DNA of 64,000 nt from the NCBI RefSeq assembly GCF_014201805.1, contig NZ_JACHFK010000002.1, forward strand, positions 310,001 through 374,000, given 5' to 3'. A model generated the notes under the pieces. It was given only the letters and a program-made list of their open reading frames with translations. It had not been told where the DNA came from and did not search any database. Made by a program: the position numbers and the translations under genes. Positions within the stretch are counted from its first letter, which is position 1. The number at the start of each line of letters is the position of its first letter. Positions 55,377 through 64,000 of the stretch are shown here, one piece after another. Source of the stretch: Deinococcus metalli (GTDB lineage: Bacteria; Deinococcota; Deinococci; Deinococcales; Deinococcaceae).

Positions 55377-57110
55377 ATGACTGCTCCTCCCCTGAGCCCC
55401 GCGCACCTCACCCTTGCGCTGCGTCCCGCCCAGCAGGGCGAGGGGCGTGAGGAGGGCGCTGTCGTGGTCGGTCCGTGGGTGGCCGCGCTGGAGACGCACG
55501 ACCCACGCGGCCGGATGGTCGCGGTCGCGCGGCGGCCCGGCGTGGTGGCCGCCCTGCTGGGCGTGCTGTACGACCGGACGCTGGACAGCGCGCTCGACCT
55601 GTACCGCGAGACCGGGGACGCCTTCGCCGCGCAGCTCGAGGGCAGTTTCGTGCTCCTGCTGCTCGACGGGGCGGCGGGCCGGGTGCTGGCCGTGACGGAC
55701 CGGGTCGGCACCCGCACGCTGTACCACCTGCGTGACGGCGACCGGGTGTGGCTCTCAACCCGGCCGGACCTCCCTGCGTTCACGCGCCGGCCACTGAGTA
55801 TGGCCGGCCTGGCCTCCACCCTGGTCAACGGAGGCCTGCCGGCCGGCCTGACCTTGTACGAAGGCGTCCGTGCCCTCGTGCCCACCGACGTGCACGATGT
55901 CCGGCTGGAAGAGATCGTGAGCACGCCGTACTGGACGCTGCCGTTTGACCCCGCCCCGCCCGGCCGCCCGGACGTGGCGTACGCCGACGACCTGATCCAC
56001 TTGCTGCGCGGCGCCGTGTCCCGGCGCGTGCGTGCCTGCAGGGAGCGGCCCTACCTGTCCCTCAGCGGCGGCTACGATTCCCGTGGGTTGCTGGGCCTGT
56101 TGTCCGCCGAGGGCGCCTCCTTCCGGACATTCGCATATGCGCTGCCCGCCGTCCGTCGCGGCAGCGATGCCGAGGTGGCAGGCCGGCTGGCCGCGCAGTA
56201 CGGCGTGCCGCACGAGGCGCTGATCGCCTACCGGGGCGATCTGCCGCGGACCATCACGCGCAACGCCCGGCAGGGCCAGGGCGTGGTGCCATACTGCGAG
56301 GAGATCGACGCCCTCCACGACCTGGCGGAGCACGACCCGACCGATGTCTTCACCGGCGAAGAAGTCTTCGAGGTGCGGCCCGCGCCGCTGCGCACGGTCG
56401 CGGAGCAGCTGGCGCGCGTTCATATCAACGAGTTCTCGCGGCTGGGCTGGCTCGAACCCTTCCTGCCGCCCGGCGTCTTTGACGCCCTCCGCCATGCGTG
56501 GCAGCCCGAGTACGACGCGGCCCGCGCCCAGAGCGAGCGGTGGGCGCACGGCTACCACAAGGAAATGCAGCTGGTCCTCCATCACCACGAGGCGTGCCGG
56601 CTGCTGCGCTGGCGGGAGCAGTTCGTCGCCCAGCACGCCAACCTGCACGTGCCGTACCTCGACACCCCGGTGCTTGACTTCGGAGGTCGGCTGCCGCTGC
56701 ATCTGATGGCGGACAAGACGATCCTCAAGCGCGCGCTGTATCGGCTGGACCCCGGACTGTTCCGCGCGCCGCTGGCGAGCGTGCCGGGGTACGGAGCCAA
56801 CTGGCAGGCCGAACTCCTCGCCCTGAACGAGGACGTATGGGCACGGCTGCTCGCCGGCCCCAGCCGCCTGGACACCGTGATCGGACCGGATGCGATCCGC
56901 CACCTGGCACGCCAGCTGCCGCCGCACGACCCGGACGCGCGCACCCGCGCCATGACGTCCGTCCGAAAGGTGCTCGGCACGTGGCGGCGTACGCCGACGG
57001 GCCGCCGGGTGTTCGGCCACCCGCCCCTCAAGCCTAAGGTGCCGGGCCTCGCGGCCACGATCCTCAAGCTGCTGACGCTGCGCCAGGTGCTGGGCGAACC
57101 GCAGCGCTGA
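55377..57110 (+). CDS. Asparagine-synthetase-like protein lacking the glutaminase cysteine
   Basis: Protein of 577 residues with the two-domain layout of asparagine synthetase B. The N-terminal domain keeps GSFVLLLLDGAAGRVLAVTDRVGTRTLYHL but begins MTAPPLSP, without the Cys2 nucleophile, so it cannot use glutamine. The ATP-pyrophosphatase loop is intact: Ser230-Gly-Gly-Tyr-Asp234-Ser235 (LSLSGGYDSRG), and FTGEEVFEVRP replaces the usual SGDGADE-like segment. Such proteins make amides or lactams in natural-product and cell-surface pathways rather than asparagine. It is transcribed with gcdH and lies next to the exopolysaccharide region; function is open. Confidence 0.8.
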   Translation: MTAPPLSPAHLTLALRPAQQGEGREEGAVVVGPWVAALETHDPRGRMVAVARRPGVVAALLGVLYDRTLDSALDLYRETGDAFAAQLEGSFVLLLLDGAAGRVLAVTDRVGTRTLYHLRDGDRVWLSTRPDLPAFTRRPLSMAGLASTLVNGGLPAGLTLYEGVRALVPTDVHDVRLEEIVSTPYWTLPFDPAPPGRPDVAYADDLIHLLRGAVSRRVRACRERPYLSLSGGYDSRGLLGLLSAEGASFRTFAYALPAVRRGSDAEVAGRLAAQYGVPHEALIAYRGDLPRTITRNARQGQGVVPYCEEIDALHDLAEHDPTDVFTGEEVFEVRPAPLRTVAEQLARVHINEFSRLGWLEPFLPPGVFDALRHAWQPEYDAARAQSERWAHGYHKEMQLVLHHHEACRLLRWREQFVAQHANLHVPYLDTPVLDFGGRLPLHLMADKTILKRALYRLDPGLFRAPLASVPGYGANWQAELLALNEDVWARLLAGPSRLDTVIGPDAIRHLARQLPPHDPDARTRAMTSVRKVLGTWRRTPTGRRVFGHPPLKPKVPGLAATILKLLTLRQVLGEPQR

Positions 57111-57154
57111 GCCGGGGCGTCGTCTGCAGTCGCCTCGACACGGCGCTGAAGGGA

Positions 57155-57181
57155 GACGGGCGCCCGCTGAGGGCGCCCGTC
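57155..57181. terminator. Bidirectional terminator between the asparagine-synthetase-like and SARP-like genes
   Basis: A perfect 11-bp stem GACGGGCGCCC (57155-57165) with complement 57171-57181 and a 5-base loop lies between two convergent stops. The stem is compact and stable; it is followed by GCTGTTCCC on the plus strand. Confidence 0.75.
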
Positions 57182-57197
57182 GCTGTTCCCGTGGCCC

Positions 57198-59612
57198 TCA
57201 GTTCAGGCGGGACAGGGCGCGCGGCGTCGGCAGGACCACCGGCGTGCCCTGGGTCTGCGCCACGCCCAGCAGGTCCACGCCGTCCACCTCGATCTGTCCT
57301 AGGGTCAGGGCGACATCCAGGCCGCGCACGCCGAGTTCCAGCACCTCGTCCGGTCCCTGGGCGGCCGGCAGGGTCACGCGATGCGACATCCAGATGCCCG
57401 CCTTGAGGTTCGCGTGGGGCACGTGGCGCAGGCCGTCCTCCGCGTACTCGCGGTGCACGTCCGGCGTGAACACGTGGGCTTCCGGGTCGCCGCAGCGGTG
57501 AAGGCGCAGCGCGAACGGCGCCTGCAGAGGACCCAGGTCCATGCCGCCCTGGAAGACCTCCAGGCGCCACACCACGCGGACCTGACGGGGGCCGGACTGC
57601 TCCGGCGCCGGCAGGGGCACATGTAGCCGCAGGGTGCGCGGATGCCCGGACCGCCCCTGGCTCACGATGCTGAGCCAGCCGCCCGTGCCGCGCGACAGGG
57701 TGTAGCCCTGCCATGTGGTGTTCAGTGCCGCGCCGCCCAGCCGGGCGGGCGCCTGCACGACGGGCACCGTCATGCGCATCGGGTCCGCGTACTCGCTGAC
57801 GGGGGTGCCCAGCAGCGGGCTGTCTGCGTTCAGCCGGGCGTGGTAGGCGCGTCTCAGACGTTCGGTGAGCTGATCCGCTCCGACGCGCTCGGCGTAGTAC
57901 AGCGCGAGGCCGGGCTCGCGTTCCTCCAGCGCGGCGGCCAGGCGGCGGCGCACGGCCTGTCGCTGTTCGTGCGGCAGGCCCGCGGCCACGCTCACGCGCA
58001 GGCCCTCGGAACGGAATGCGTACAGGCCCGAACCGCCGCTCTGCCGGACCGGGAGATCCAGGGTCGGGTAGCGCAGCGCCGTGTCGGGCTCCTGCTCGAC
58101 GAGACATGTGCGCTCCAGCGCCTCTTTCAGCACGCTCTGCGCGAAGGGCAGGCTGGGTGCGTCCAGCGCGACGCGCATCAGGGACACGTCAAACTCGCCG
58201 TTGATCACGCTCAGGTAGCCCAGGGCCTCTCGCAGGGGTTCGGGCCAGCCGTCGATCTCGCCGGCGTACTGCTCGCGCACCGGGTCGGGCAGGCGCACGC
58301 CGCCGAAGCCAGCCGGGTGGTGCTCCTGCTCGAGCAGGCTCAGGAGGTGCAGGACGTTGCCCTCGCTGCGCTGCAGCAGCTCGGCGGCCCGCTCCACGGA
58401 CGCGTGGCCGTGATCGTGGTCACGCAGGATGCGCTCGACGCCCGCGACGGTCAGGGGCACCATCTCGATCTGCGTACACTGGGTGGTGTCCAGGCGGCGC
58501 AGCAGGGAGCGGCACAGCGGCGACTTCGCGGGCGGCGTCCGTGACAGCAGCACCACGGCGCGCGGCGCCGCGCACGGGGCCATCAGCATGAATTCCAGCA
58601 GGGACGCCAGTTCCACCGGCGCGCTCTGCGTGTGGTCCAGCACCAGCGCCACCGGCGTCGGCAGCCGGGCCATCAGCGTGGCGAGCTTGACGGTGTCCTC
58701 CTCCAGCGTGCCGGGGTGCAGCAGCAGGCGGCGCAGCGTGTCGGCATCGGCGGCGTCGGCCACACGGGCGAGTTCCTGCGCGATGGACGCGATCACCAGG
58801 CGGCTCAGGCGGGTGCTGCGCACGCGCACGGTCAGCCAGTCCTGCGCCTGGAGGACGTGTTCGGTCAGGTAGGACTTGCCGCTGCCGAGCGGGCCGTGGA
58901 TCACCACCGCCTGCGGCTGCGTGCGCGCGCGTTCCAGGGCGCCGATCAGCGCGCGCTCCTCGCCCGGAATGCCGGCCTCGGGGTCCTCGGGCTCTGCGGC
59001 CGGAACGTCCAGCACCCGCTCCGTGGCGGACGTCGGCATGGTCGCCGGGACCGGGCGGCCCAGTTCGACGATCGGCACGTCCAGGTGGTACCCGAGGGCC
59101 GCGGCCCTCGCCTGGATGATGCGGGTCGCCCACGGCTTGTTGTCTTCTAGGAAGCGGCGGTGCGCCTGCTCCAGCACCTGCTCTACCTGCTCTTCCAGCG
59201 TGCAGCGCTGCTGGTCCACCCATTCCTGCAGGGCAGTGCTGCCCAGGTCCTCCATGCCGCTCAGGGGCAGACCGCGCAGCATGGCCAGCCAGTGGGCGAG
59301 CTCCGGCTGATCCATGCCGCTGCTCAGGCGTGAGCGCCACACGTCCAGATCGGTGGTGACGTGCTCCAGGTACAGCAGCTGGCGGCTGCGAGGAAAGATA
59401 TCGAGGCCCGCGGACCGGATACGGGCAAGTTCCACACGCAGGTTCTTGCGGGCCTCGGCGGTGGACCACAGCAGGTCGGCAAGCCGCTCGCGGTGTTGGG
59501 GCAGGCGTTCGAGCGTGAGGTACGTGATCAGGGCCACGGCCTTCGCGGAGAGGGGCACCAGGGTGCCCTTGTACGTGATGTGCGTGTGGCCGAGTACGTT
59601 CACCGTCAACAT
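57198..59612 (-). CDS. SARP-like transcriptional regulator with AAA-type ATPase and C-terminal beta-rich domain
   Basis: Large regulator of 804 residues. The N-terminus is a winged helix as in SARP/OmpR-type activators (LTVNVLGHTHITYKGTLVPL, ALITYLTLERLPQHRERLAD), then a BTAD-like helical region (to about 190). An ATPase follows with Walker A GPLGSGKS near residue 240, Walker B VALVLDHTQSA, and a helical part to about 620. Residues about 640-800 look like a beta-sandwich (LRLHVPLPAPEQSG, FALRLHRCGDPEAHVFTPD, ELGVRGLDVALTLGQIEVDG), unusual for this class. It may control the adjacent exopolysaccharide or amide genes. ATG 59612 has GGAG upstream; ATG 59684 is an alternative. Confidence 0.82.
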   Translation of the reverse strand: MLTVNVLGHTHITYKGTLVPLSAKAVALITYLTLERLPQHRERLADLLWSTAEARKNLRVELARIRSAGLDIFPRSRQLLYLEHVTTDLDVWRSRLSSGMDQPELAHWLAMLRGLPLSGMEDLGSTALQEWVDQQRCTLEEQVEQVLEQAHRRFLEDNKPWATRIIQARAAALGYHLDVPIVELGRPVPATMPTSATERVLDVPAAEPEDPEAGIPGEERALIGALERARTQPQAVVIHGPLGSGKSYLTEHVLQAQDWLTVRVRSTRLSRLVIASIAQELARVADAADADTLRRLLLHPGTLEEDTVKLATLMARLPTPVALVLDHTQSAPVELASLLEFMLMAPCAAPRAVVLLSRTPPAKSPLCRSLLRRLDTTQCTQIEMVPLTVAGVERILRDHDHGHASVERAAELLQRSEGNVLHLLSLLEQEHHPAGFGGVRLPDPVREQYAGEIDGWPEPLREALGYLSVINGEFDVSLMRVALDAPSLPFAQSVLKEALERTCLVEQEPDTALRYPTLDLPVRQSGGSGLYAFRSEGLRVSVAAGLPHEQRQAVRRRLAAALEEREPGLALYYAERVGADQLTERLRRAYHARLNADSPLLGTPVSEYADPMRMTVPVVQAPARLGGAALNTTWQGYTLSRGTGGWLSIVSQGRSGHPRTLRLHVPLPAPEQSGPRQVRVVWRLEVFQGGMDLGPLQAPFALRLHRCGDPEAHVFTPDVHREYAEDGLRHVPHANLKAGIWMSHRVTLPAAQGPDEVLELGVRGLDVALTLGQIEVDGVDLLGVAQTQGTPVVLPTPRALSRLN

Positions 59613-59712
59613 GTGGTCTCCGAGACGTTCCGCGTCCTGGCCGGCAATGCTCGTCGTGGGTGGCCTGGGGTGCACTGAATCCATCCACAGGGATGGAGCG
59701 GATGTTGGCTCC

Positions 59713-59740
59713 AGTGTAGGAACGCTTTGTCACCCAACAA
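59713..59740 (-). promoter_or_regulatory. Possible promoter of the SARP-like gene
   Basis: Minus strand TTGTTG (59740-59735), a 16-base spacer, TACACT (59718-59713). The leader would be about 95 bases to ATG 59612. The remaining bases up to 59889 hold no gene and no other clear signal, apart from an AT-rich part near 59800-59860. Confidence 0.4.
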
Positions 59741-59889
59741 TCACTGCCGGGCCACTAGCTGCTGTCCATTAGACCGGACGGTTGACGAGACTTGCTGGCA
59801 ATCCCATGAGTTCTCATACATTTTTCATCAGGCTTGCGTCAGATTCACTGGAATTTGCCCACGCAAACGTCAGCGCGCTGTTCCCTCTC

Positions 59890-61062
59890 TCAGTGACGTG
59901 CCCGGTGGTCTGCGGCGTGGTGATACGCGCTCATGAGAATCTCGTAGTTGGCTTGGGGGGAGTACGAGCGTTCGTAGGCGGCGCGGGCGTTCACCCGGAG
60001 TTGCCCGTCGTCCACGCGGCTGACGGCACGCCGCAGGGCCGCTGTCATGGACTCGGCATCCCCGGCCTCGAAGGTGAATCCTGTCACGCCGTCCTCCACG
60101 ATCTCTGCCAGGCCACCGATGGCAGAGCACACCACGGGCGTGCCGTGTGCCAGGCCCTCAATGGCGGTCCTCCCGAACGGCTCGTACCACTCCGACGGCA
60201 CGACCACGAACGCCGCCCCCGCGATCTGCGCGTAGGTCTGCGGCAGCGACAGACCGCCCAGGAACGAGATCCGGGCGTCGGAGCCAGCCAGGGCCTCCAG
60301 GTCGCCGCGTTCGGCGCCGTCGCCCACGATCCTCAGGTCCAGCCCGGGGCGCTCCCGCAGCCACACCTCGACCAGCCGCCGGACGCCCTTCTCAGCGCTG
60401 AGTCGTCCGACGAACAGCGCATACGAGCCGGGCGCCAGCTGGGCGCCCGGGTCCGGGTACACGAAGTTCGGTTTGACCACGATACGGTCCGGGTCAATGC
60501 CGAACTCGATGTACTTCTGCCGAACGAAGCCTGACACGGCGATGAACAGGTCGACGTGACGCTCGTAGGTCCGCAGCAGCTTGTGGGTGGACTGCATGGT
60601 GGCCACGACCGCGGACCCGACGGTGCTGTGCCGGTAACAGCGGTGCTGGATGCCCGGCAGGGCGAACGACCGCCCCGAGCACGACTCGCACAGGTGTCCG
60701 TCCCGGAACAGTAGGCCGTTCACACACGAGTGGCGGTAGTTACGCAGCGCCTGCACCACGGCTGCGCCCCGCCGGCGGGCCGCGCTGTACACGGCGGGCG
60801 ACATCAGTGGGAAGGTGTTCTGGAAATGCACCACGTCGGCCCCCGCGTCGGCCGCCACCAGCCCGACCTCACGCGCACTCTGGGCGTTCCACAGGGTCTT
60901 CAGGGCGATCTGGGCGGCCGGCAGCCCGTCGAGTTCACGGTTGTGGCGCTCGTACCGCACGACGTGATGCCCATGGTCCTCCAGCAGCCGCGCCTCAGCC
61001 CGGTAGCTCTCGTCCTCGCCGCCTTTCTGCTTGTAGAAGGTGTGGGCCATCACCACCTTCAT
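59890..61062 (-). CDS. Family 4 glycosyltransferase (exopolysaccharide type)
   Basis: GT-B glycosyltransferase of 390 residues. It begins KVVMAHTFYKQKGGEDESYRA, a form seen in capsule/exopolysaccharide enzymes, and carries a cysteine-rich insert (NYRHSCVNGLLFRDGHLCES, IQHRCYRH) typical of that subgroup. Donor domain: YALFVGRLSAEKGVRRLVE, then VVPSEWYEPFGRTAIEGLAHGTPVVCSAIGG with the EX7E-like pair. Its ATG overlaps the TGA of the upstream glycosyltransferase (ATGA). Sugar and acceptor unknown; the UDP-xylose/UDP-glucuronate genes nearby suggest possible donors. Confidence 0.9.
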   Translation of the reverse strand: MKVVMAHTFYKQKGGEDESYRAEARLLEDHGHHVVRYERHNRELDGLPAAQIALKTLWNAQSAREVGLVAADAGADVVHFQNTFPLMSPAVYSAARRRGAAVVQALRNYRHSCVNGLLFRDGHLCESCSGRSFALPGIQHRCYRHSTVGSAVVATMQSTHKLLRTYERHVDLFIAVSGFVRQKYIEFGIDPDRIVVKPNFVYPDPGAQLAPGSYALFVGRLSAEKGVRRLVEVWLRERPGLDLRIVGDGAERGDLEALAGSDARISFLGGLSLPQTYAQIAGAAFVVVPSEWYEPFGRTAIEGLAHGTPVVCSAIGGLAEIVEDGVTGFTFEAGDAESMTAALRRAVSRVDDGQLRVNARAAYERSYSPQANYEILMSAYHHAADHRARH

Positions 61063-62267
61063 GCGCCCACCCGCTCGCCGTAATCCCGCAGATAGCGGTC
61101 GGCCTTCTCAGCCCAGCGGTGGTGCCGCGCAAAGGTCAGGGCGGCCTCGCCCATCGCCCGCCGCTGCGCGTCTGTCAGGGTGGCGAAACGGGTCAGAGCG
61201 GCCGCCACGTCCGTCGCCAGCGTGTCCGCGCCGCGCAGCGGGACCTTCAACGCCGCGCCCTCCGGCAGGAAATCCCCGGCTCCCTGATGGTCCAGGCACA
61301 CGATCGGCAGGCCCTGTGACGCCGCTTCCAATAGCTGAGAGCCGAAGGAATCGCGCATACTTGTGAACAGGAACACGTCCTGCTCACGGTACAGCGCCAT
61401 GACCTGGGCCCACGATACCCGGCCCAGCACGCTCACCCGGCCCTGGAGGCCGAGTTCCTCGATCCAGCCCGGCACCTCCTCCCGGTCCGGGCCGTCCCCC
61501 ACCACCGTCAGGTGGACGGGCACCGTCAGCTCCGCTACGCTCTCCAGCGCCAGGCGCAGCGCCTTGCGGCGCAGGAGCCGGCCCACCCACAGGATCTTCA
61601 GGGCGCCGTCAGTGCGGGCCGGCACCGCGGACGCGATCAGATCGTCGGGCACGCCGCTGTCCAGCATCAGCTGAACCCGCTTCGCGCCCAGCCGCGTCAT
61701 GAGGCGGGCCGTCTGGGCGTTCGTGGCGTACATCCTCGTCGCGCGGCAGGCCAGGACATGGTGCAGCGGCGAGAGCGTCAGCAGGCCCGTGAGGGCTGAA
61801 CGCAAACGTTCCTGCCGCCACGCTGTCCCGAAGTACCGCCGGGCCTGCGGCGGCGCCATCTGTCCACCCCCCGCCGGACCGAAGAAGAACGGCCGTCCCA
61901 GCGCCCACAGCAGCGACCCGCCCTGAAGACTGCCGTAGGTGACGTGGTGAACGATGTCGACATTGGCAGCGCGGAGCAGCCGCCGGGCGTGAACAAGCGC
62001 GGCCACCTGCCACAGCAGGTAATGCGGTCCGCCCGCTTCCTTCAGGAACCGCAGGGCCGGAGGCAGGCGGACGTAATGGAAGGTGACCCGCGGGTGCGGA
62101 TCAGCCGACGGCGACTCGATGGCGCTGCGGTTCCCGGCCCGCGTCAGCACATGCACTCTATGGCCGGCCGCAGCGAGATGCCGGCTGGTGAACCATCCGA
62201 ACCCGGGTTCCGTGCCGGTGGCCGGCGCGCACGCGTAACACGAGAGCAACAGGGTTTTGGCAGGCAC
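61059..62267 (-). CDS. Family 4 glycosyltransferase
   Basis: GT-B glycosyltransferase of 402 residues. N-terminal LLLSCYACAPATGTEPGFGWFTSRHLAAAG and VDIVHHVTYGSLQGGSLLWAL; donor domain LKILWVGRLLRRKALRLALES, then LFTSMRDSFGSQLLEAASQGLPIVCLDHQG. The start is uncertain: GTG 62267 begins just before the first strand, whereas an in-frame GTG at 62372 adds 35 poorly conserved-looking residues. It is coupled to the next glycosyltransferase by ATGA and lies 131 bases after the UDP-glucuronate decarboxylase gene. Confidence 0.86.
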   Translation of the reverse strand: MPAKTLLLSCYACAPATGTEPGFGWFTSRHLAAAGHRVHVLTRAGNRSAIESPSADPHPRVTFHYVRLPPALRFLKEAGGPHYLLWQVAALVHARRLLRAANVDIVHHVTYGSLQGGSLLWALGRPFFFGPAGGGQMAPPQARRYFGTAWRQERLRSALTGLLTLSPLHHVLACRATRMYATNAQTARLMTRLGAKRVQLMLDSGVPDDLIASAVPARTDGALKILWVGRLLRRKALRLALESVAELTVPVHLTVVGDGPDREEVPGWIEELGLQGRVSVLGRVSWAQVMALYREQDVFLFTSMRDSFGSQLLEAASQGLPIVCLDHQGAGDFLPEGAALKVPLRGADTLATDVAAALTRFATLTDAQRRAMGEAALTFARHHRWAEKADRYLRDYGERVGA

Positions 62268-62398
62268 TCCACTCAAGAACAGGCCTCCGGTCGCGTGATC
62301 CTGACACGGTACACCGCCTCTTCCCTCCTCGACTGTGGGCGTGGTCCTTGGGTAGACGGGCGCTGCGTTCACCCGAGCGCAGCGTTGACCTTATGCCC

Positions 62399-63361
62399 TC
62401 AGGCCAGCGAGTGCTCGGCCTCGGTGGGCCGCTCGCCGCGCCTGGCCGCGTCGATCGTGCGGCGCAGACCGTCACGCAGCGGCACGAGGGGTTCCCAGCC
62501 GAGCAGGGCTTTGGCGCGGGAGATGTCCGGCTTGCGCTGCCGCGGATCGTCGTGCGGCATCGGCTCTGTCCGGGTCGCCAGCGGCTGGTCCAGCACCTCG
62601 CGCAGGACATCCACGAGGTCCAGCATGGTGAACTCGACCGGGTTCCCCAGGTTCACCGGATCGTGGTCCTGCACGCCCATCACGCGCACGATGCCTTCCA
62701 CGAGGTCGTCCACGTACTGGAACGAGCGCGTCTGCTGTCCGTCGCCGTACACCGTGAGAGGCTCGCCGCGCAGCGCCTGGTGCACGAAGTTCGTGATCAC
62801 GCGCCCGTCGTCGGGGCGCATGCGCGGACCGTATGTGTTGAAGATCCGGATGATGCGGGTGTCCACGCCGTAATGGCGGTGGTAGGCCATGGTGATCGCC
62901 TCGGCGTAGCGCTTGGCCTCGTCGTAGCACGAGCGCAGGCCGTTGGGATTCACGTGGCCCCAGTAGCTTTCCGGCTGCGGGTGCACGTGCGGGTCGCCGT
63001 ACACCTCGCTGGTGCTCGCCATGAAGAACTTCGCGCCGTGCGCGCGGGCCAGTTCCAGGCCGTTCTGGGTGCCCTGGGCGCCGACCATCAGCGTCTCCAC
63101 CGGGAACTGCTGGTAATGCGGCGGACTGGCCGGGCTCGCGAAGTGCATCACCCAGTCGAGCCGCCCGCCCGGATCGGGAAGGCCGTGGCTGACGTCCGCC
63201 TCGATGAACGAGAAGCCGGGGTGCTCCGCGAACAGCGCTGTGTTGCCCCGCTGGCCGCTGATGTAGTTGTCCACCCCGACGACCTCATGCCCGTCGGCCA
63301 GCAGGCGCTCGGTCAGGTGCGAGCCGACGAAGCCCGCGCTGCCGGTGAGCAGGATCCGCAT
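62399..63361 (-). CDS. UDP-glucuronate decarboxylase (UDP-xylose synthase type)
   Basis: Extended SDR of 320 residues that decarboxylates UDP-glucuronate to UDP-xylose. Rossmann loop GSAGFVG at 7-13, active site Thr/Ser in [11 protein letters not shown], Tyr146 and Lys150 in [10 protein letters not shown], and [19 protein letters not shown] followed by [33 protein letters not shown] is a good UXS signature. It overlaps the upstream UDP-glucose dehydrogenase by one base (TGATG), so the two enzymes form a UDP-glucose to UDP-glucuronate to UDP-xylose line feeding the glycosyltransferases. A dTDP-glucose dehydratase is less likely. Confidence 0.9.
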   Translation of the reverse strand: MRILLTGSAGFVGSHLTERLLADGHEVVGVDNYISGQRGNTALFAEHPGFSFIEADVSHGLPDPGGRLDWVMHFASPASPPHYQQFPVETLMVGAQGTQNGLELARAHGAKFFMASTSEVYGDPHVHPQPESYWGHVNPNGLRSCYDEAKRYAEAITMAYHRHYGVDTRIIRIFNTYGPRMRPDDGRVITNFVHQALRGEPLTVYGDGQQTRSFQYVDDLVEGIVRVMGVQDHDPVNLGNPVEFTMLDLVDVLREVLDQPLATRTEPMPHDDPRQRKPDISRAKALLGWEPLVPLRDGLRRTIDAARRGERPTEAEHSLA

Positions 63362-64000
63362 CAGGCGCGCTCCGCACCGGCACGGCGACGTTCCCCGCGC
63401 GGCGCGTCACGCCCGACCTGCTCGACCAGCGCATTGATCGGCGAGCGGATCACGTTGCGCGCGTCGATCACCAGGGGGCGGCGCATGGTCGCCAGCAGCG
63501 GGTTCCAGTCCATGGTCATGTAGTCGTCCCATTCGGTCGCCAGGATCACGGCGTCGGCCCGCTCGAAAGCCTCCTGAATGCTGCTGGCGGGCGTGTAGTT
63601 CAGGTGCGTCCACTCGCGCTCGGCGCGTTTCATGGCGATCGGGTCATGCGCCGTGACCGACGCGCCCAGGCGGTTGAGCTGCGAGATCAGGTCGTGCGTC
63701 GGCGCGTCGCGCAGGTCGTCCGTGTTCGGCTTGAAGGCCATGCCCAGCACCGTCACGCGCTTGCCCTTCACGGTCTTGAGGTGCCGCAGCAGCTTGTCGA
63801 TGATCACCCGGCGCTGGCGGTAGTTGATGTCGATGGCCGCCTGCAGGATCGGCATCTCGTACTGGTGTTCGCGCCCGGCGCTGATCAGGCCCTGGGTGTC
63901 CTTGCCGAAGCAGCTGCCGCCCCATCCCAGGCCCGCCTGCAAGAAGCGCTGCCCGATCCGCTGGTCCATGCCGATGCCGGCCGCGACTTCCTCGATGTCC
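63361..64000 (-). CDS. UDP-glucose 6-dehydrogenase (5' part beyond the window)
   Basis: C-terminal half (213 residues visible) of the NAD enzyme that oxidises UDP-glucose to UDP-glucuronate. The catalytic cysteine is in [16 protein letters not shown], followed by [17 protein letters not shown] and the second nucleotide domain [42 protein letters not shown] and DARNVI finish the protein. The N-terminal NAD domain lies past the right edge. It is followed directly by the UDP-glucuronate decarboxylase gene. Confidence 0.93.
   Translation of the reverse strand, partial: DIEEVAAGIGMDQRIGQRFLQAGLGWGGSCFGKDTQGLISAGREHQYEMPILQAAIDINYRQRRVIIDKLLRHLKTVKGKRVTVLGMAFKPNTDDLRDAPTHDLISQLNRLGASVTAHDPIAMKRAEREWTHLNYTPASSIQEAFERADAVILATEWDDYMTMDWNPLLATMRRPLVIDARNVIRSPINALVEQVGRDAPRGERRRAGAERA

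Overview
The window reads as about 64 kb of chromosome from a Deinococcus-type bacterium. This is an inference from three things: GC is high throughout (near 70 %), many genes have a -10 box (TAnnnT) sitting only 5-7 bases before the start codon (a leaderless layout common in Deinococcus), and the gene set is that of an aerobic heterotroph. No rRNA, tRNA, CRISPR array or insertion sequence was seen. Coding density is very high. Both ends cut genes: a sugar/polyol ABC ATPase at the left and a UDP-glucose 6-dehydrogenase at the right.

Layout. 1-6.2 kb: ABC ATPase (partial) diverging from a SorC-type sugar regulator, then an ABC exporter, transaldolase and a BadF-type sugar kinase. 6.2-9.8 kb: methylmalonate/malonate-semialdehyde dehydrogenase, a low-GC hypothetical gene and a class III aminotransferase. 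9.8-17.8 kb: GAF-GAF-GGDEF diguanylate cyclase, aldo/keto reductase, PucR regulator, a subtilase lipoprotein with five 8-residue repeats, and a TPR-GGDEF-EAL protein. 17.85-23.04 kb: five plus-strand genes with overlapping stops and starts (SDR, metallo-beta-lactamase fold hydrolase, adenylate-forming enzyme, ketoacyl synthase III-like enzyme, glycosyltransferase), which look like an uncharacterised lipid or secondary-metabolite pathway. 23-31 kb: nucleoside deaminase, BMP-family binding protein, molybdopterin oxidoreductase, nucleotidyltransferase, beta-ureidopropionase-like hydrolase, and a divergent NmrA-like/TetR pair. 31.1-39.3 kb: a minus-strand operon preT-preA-small Cys protein-dihydropyrimidinase-ABC ATPase-two permeases-binding protein.

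Together, preT/preA, dihydropyrimidinase, the ureidopropionase-like enzyme, the aminotransferase and the semialdehyde dehydrogenase cover every step of reductive uracil/thymine breakdown to acetyl-CoA or propionyl-CoA. A dedicated ABC importer sits in the main operon, and a PucR-type regulator and a BMP-type binding protein lie nearby.

39.6-46.4 kb is a probable peptidoglycan-recycling locus: an oligopeptide-type ABC importer without its ATPases, diverging from a GntR regulator, murQ and an AmiE-like serine hydrolase. 46.4-49.6 kb has a secreted phosphoesterase, a frameshifted type-B carboxylesterase and a META-domain protein. 49.8-54.1 kb is a three-gene glycan operon (glycosyltransferase fused to an alpha/alpha-type domain, a second glycosyltransferase, GH130). 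54.2-57.1 kb pairs glutaryl-CoA dehydrogenase with an asparagine-synthetase-like protein that lacks the N-terminal Cys. 57.2-59.6 kb encodes a large SARP-like ATPase regulator. The right end (59.9-64 kb) is an exopolysaccharide locus with two glycosyltransferases, UDP-glucuronate decarboxylase and UDP-glucose dehydrogenase.
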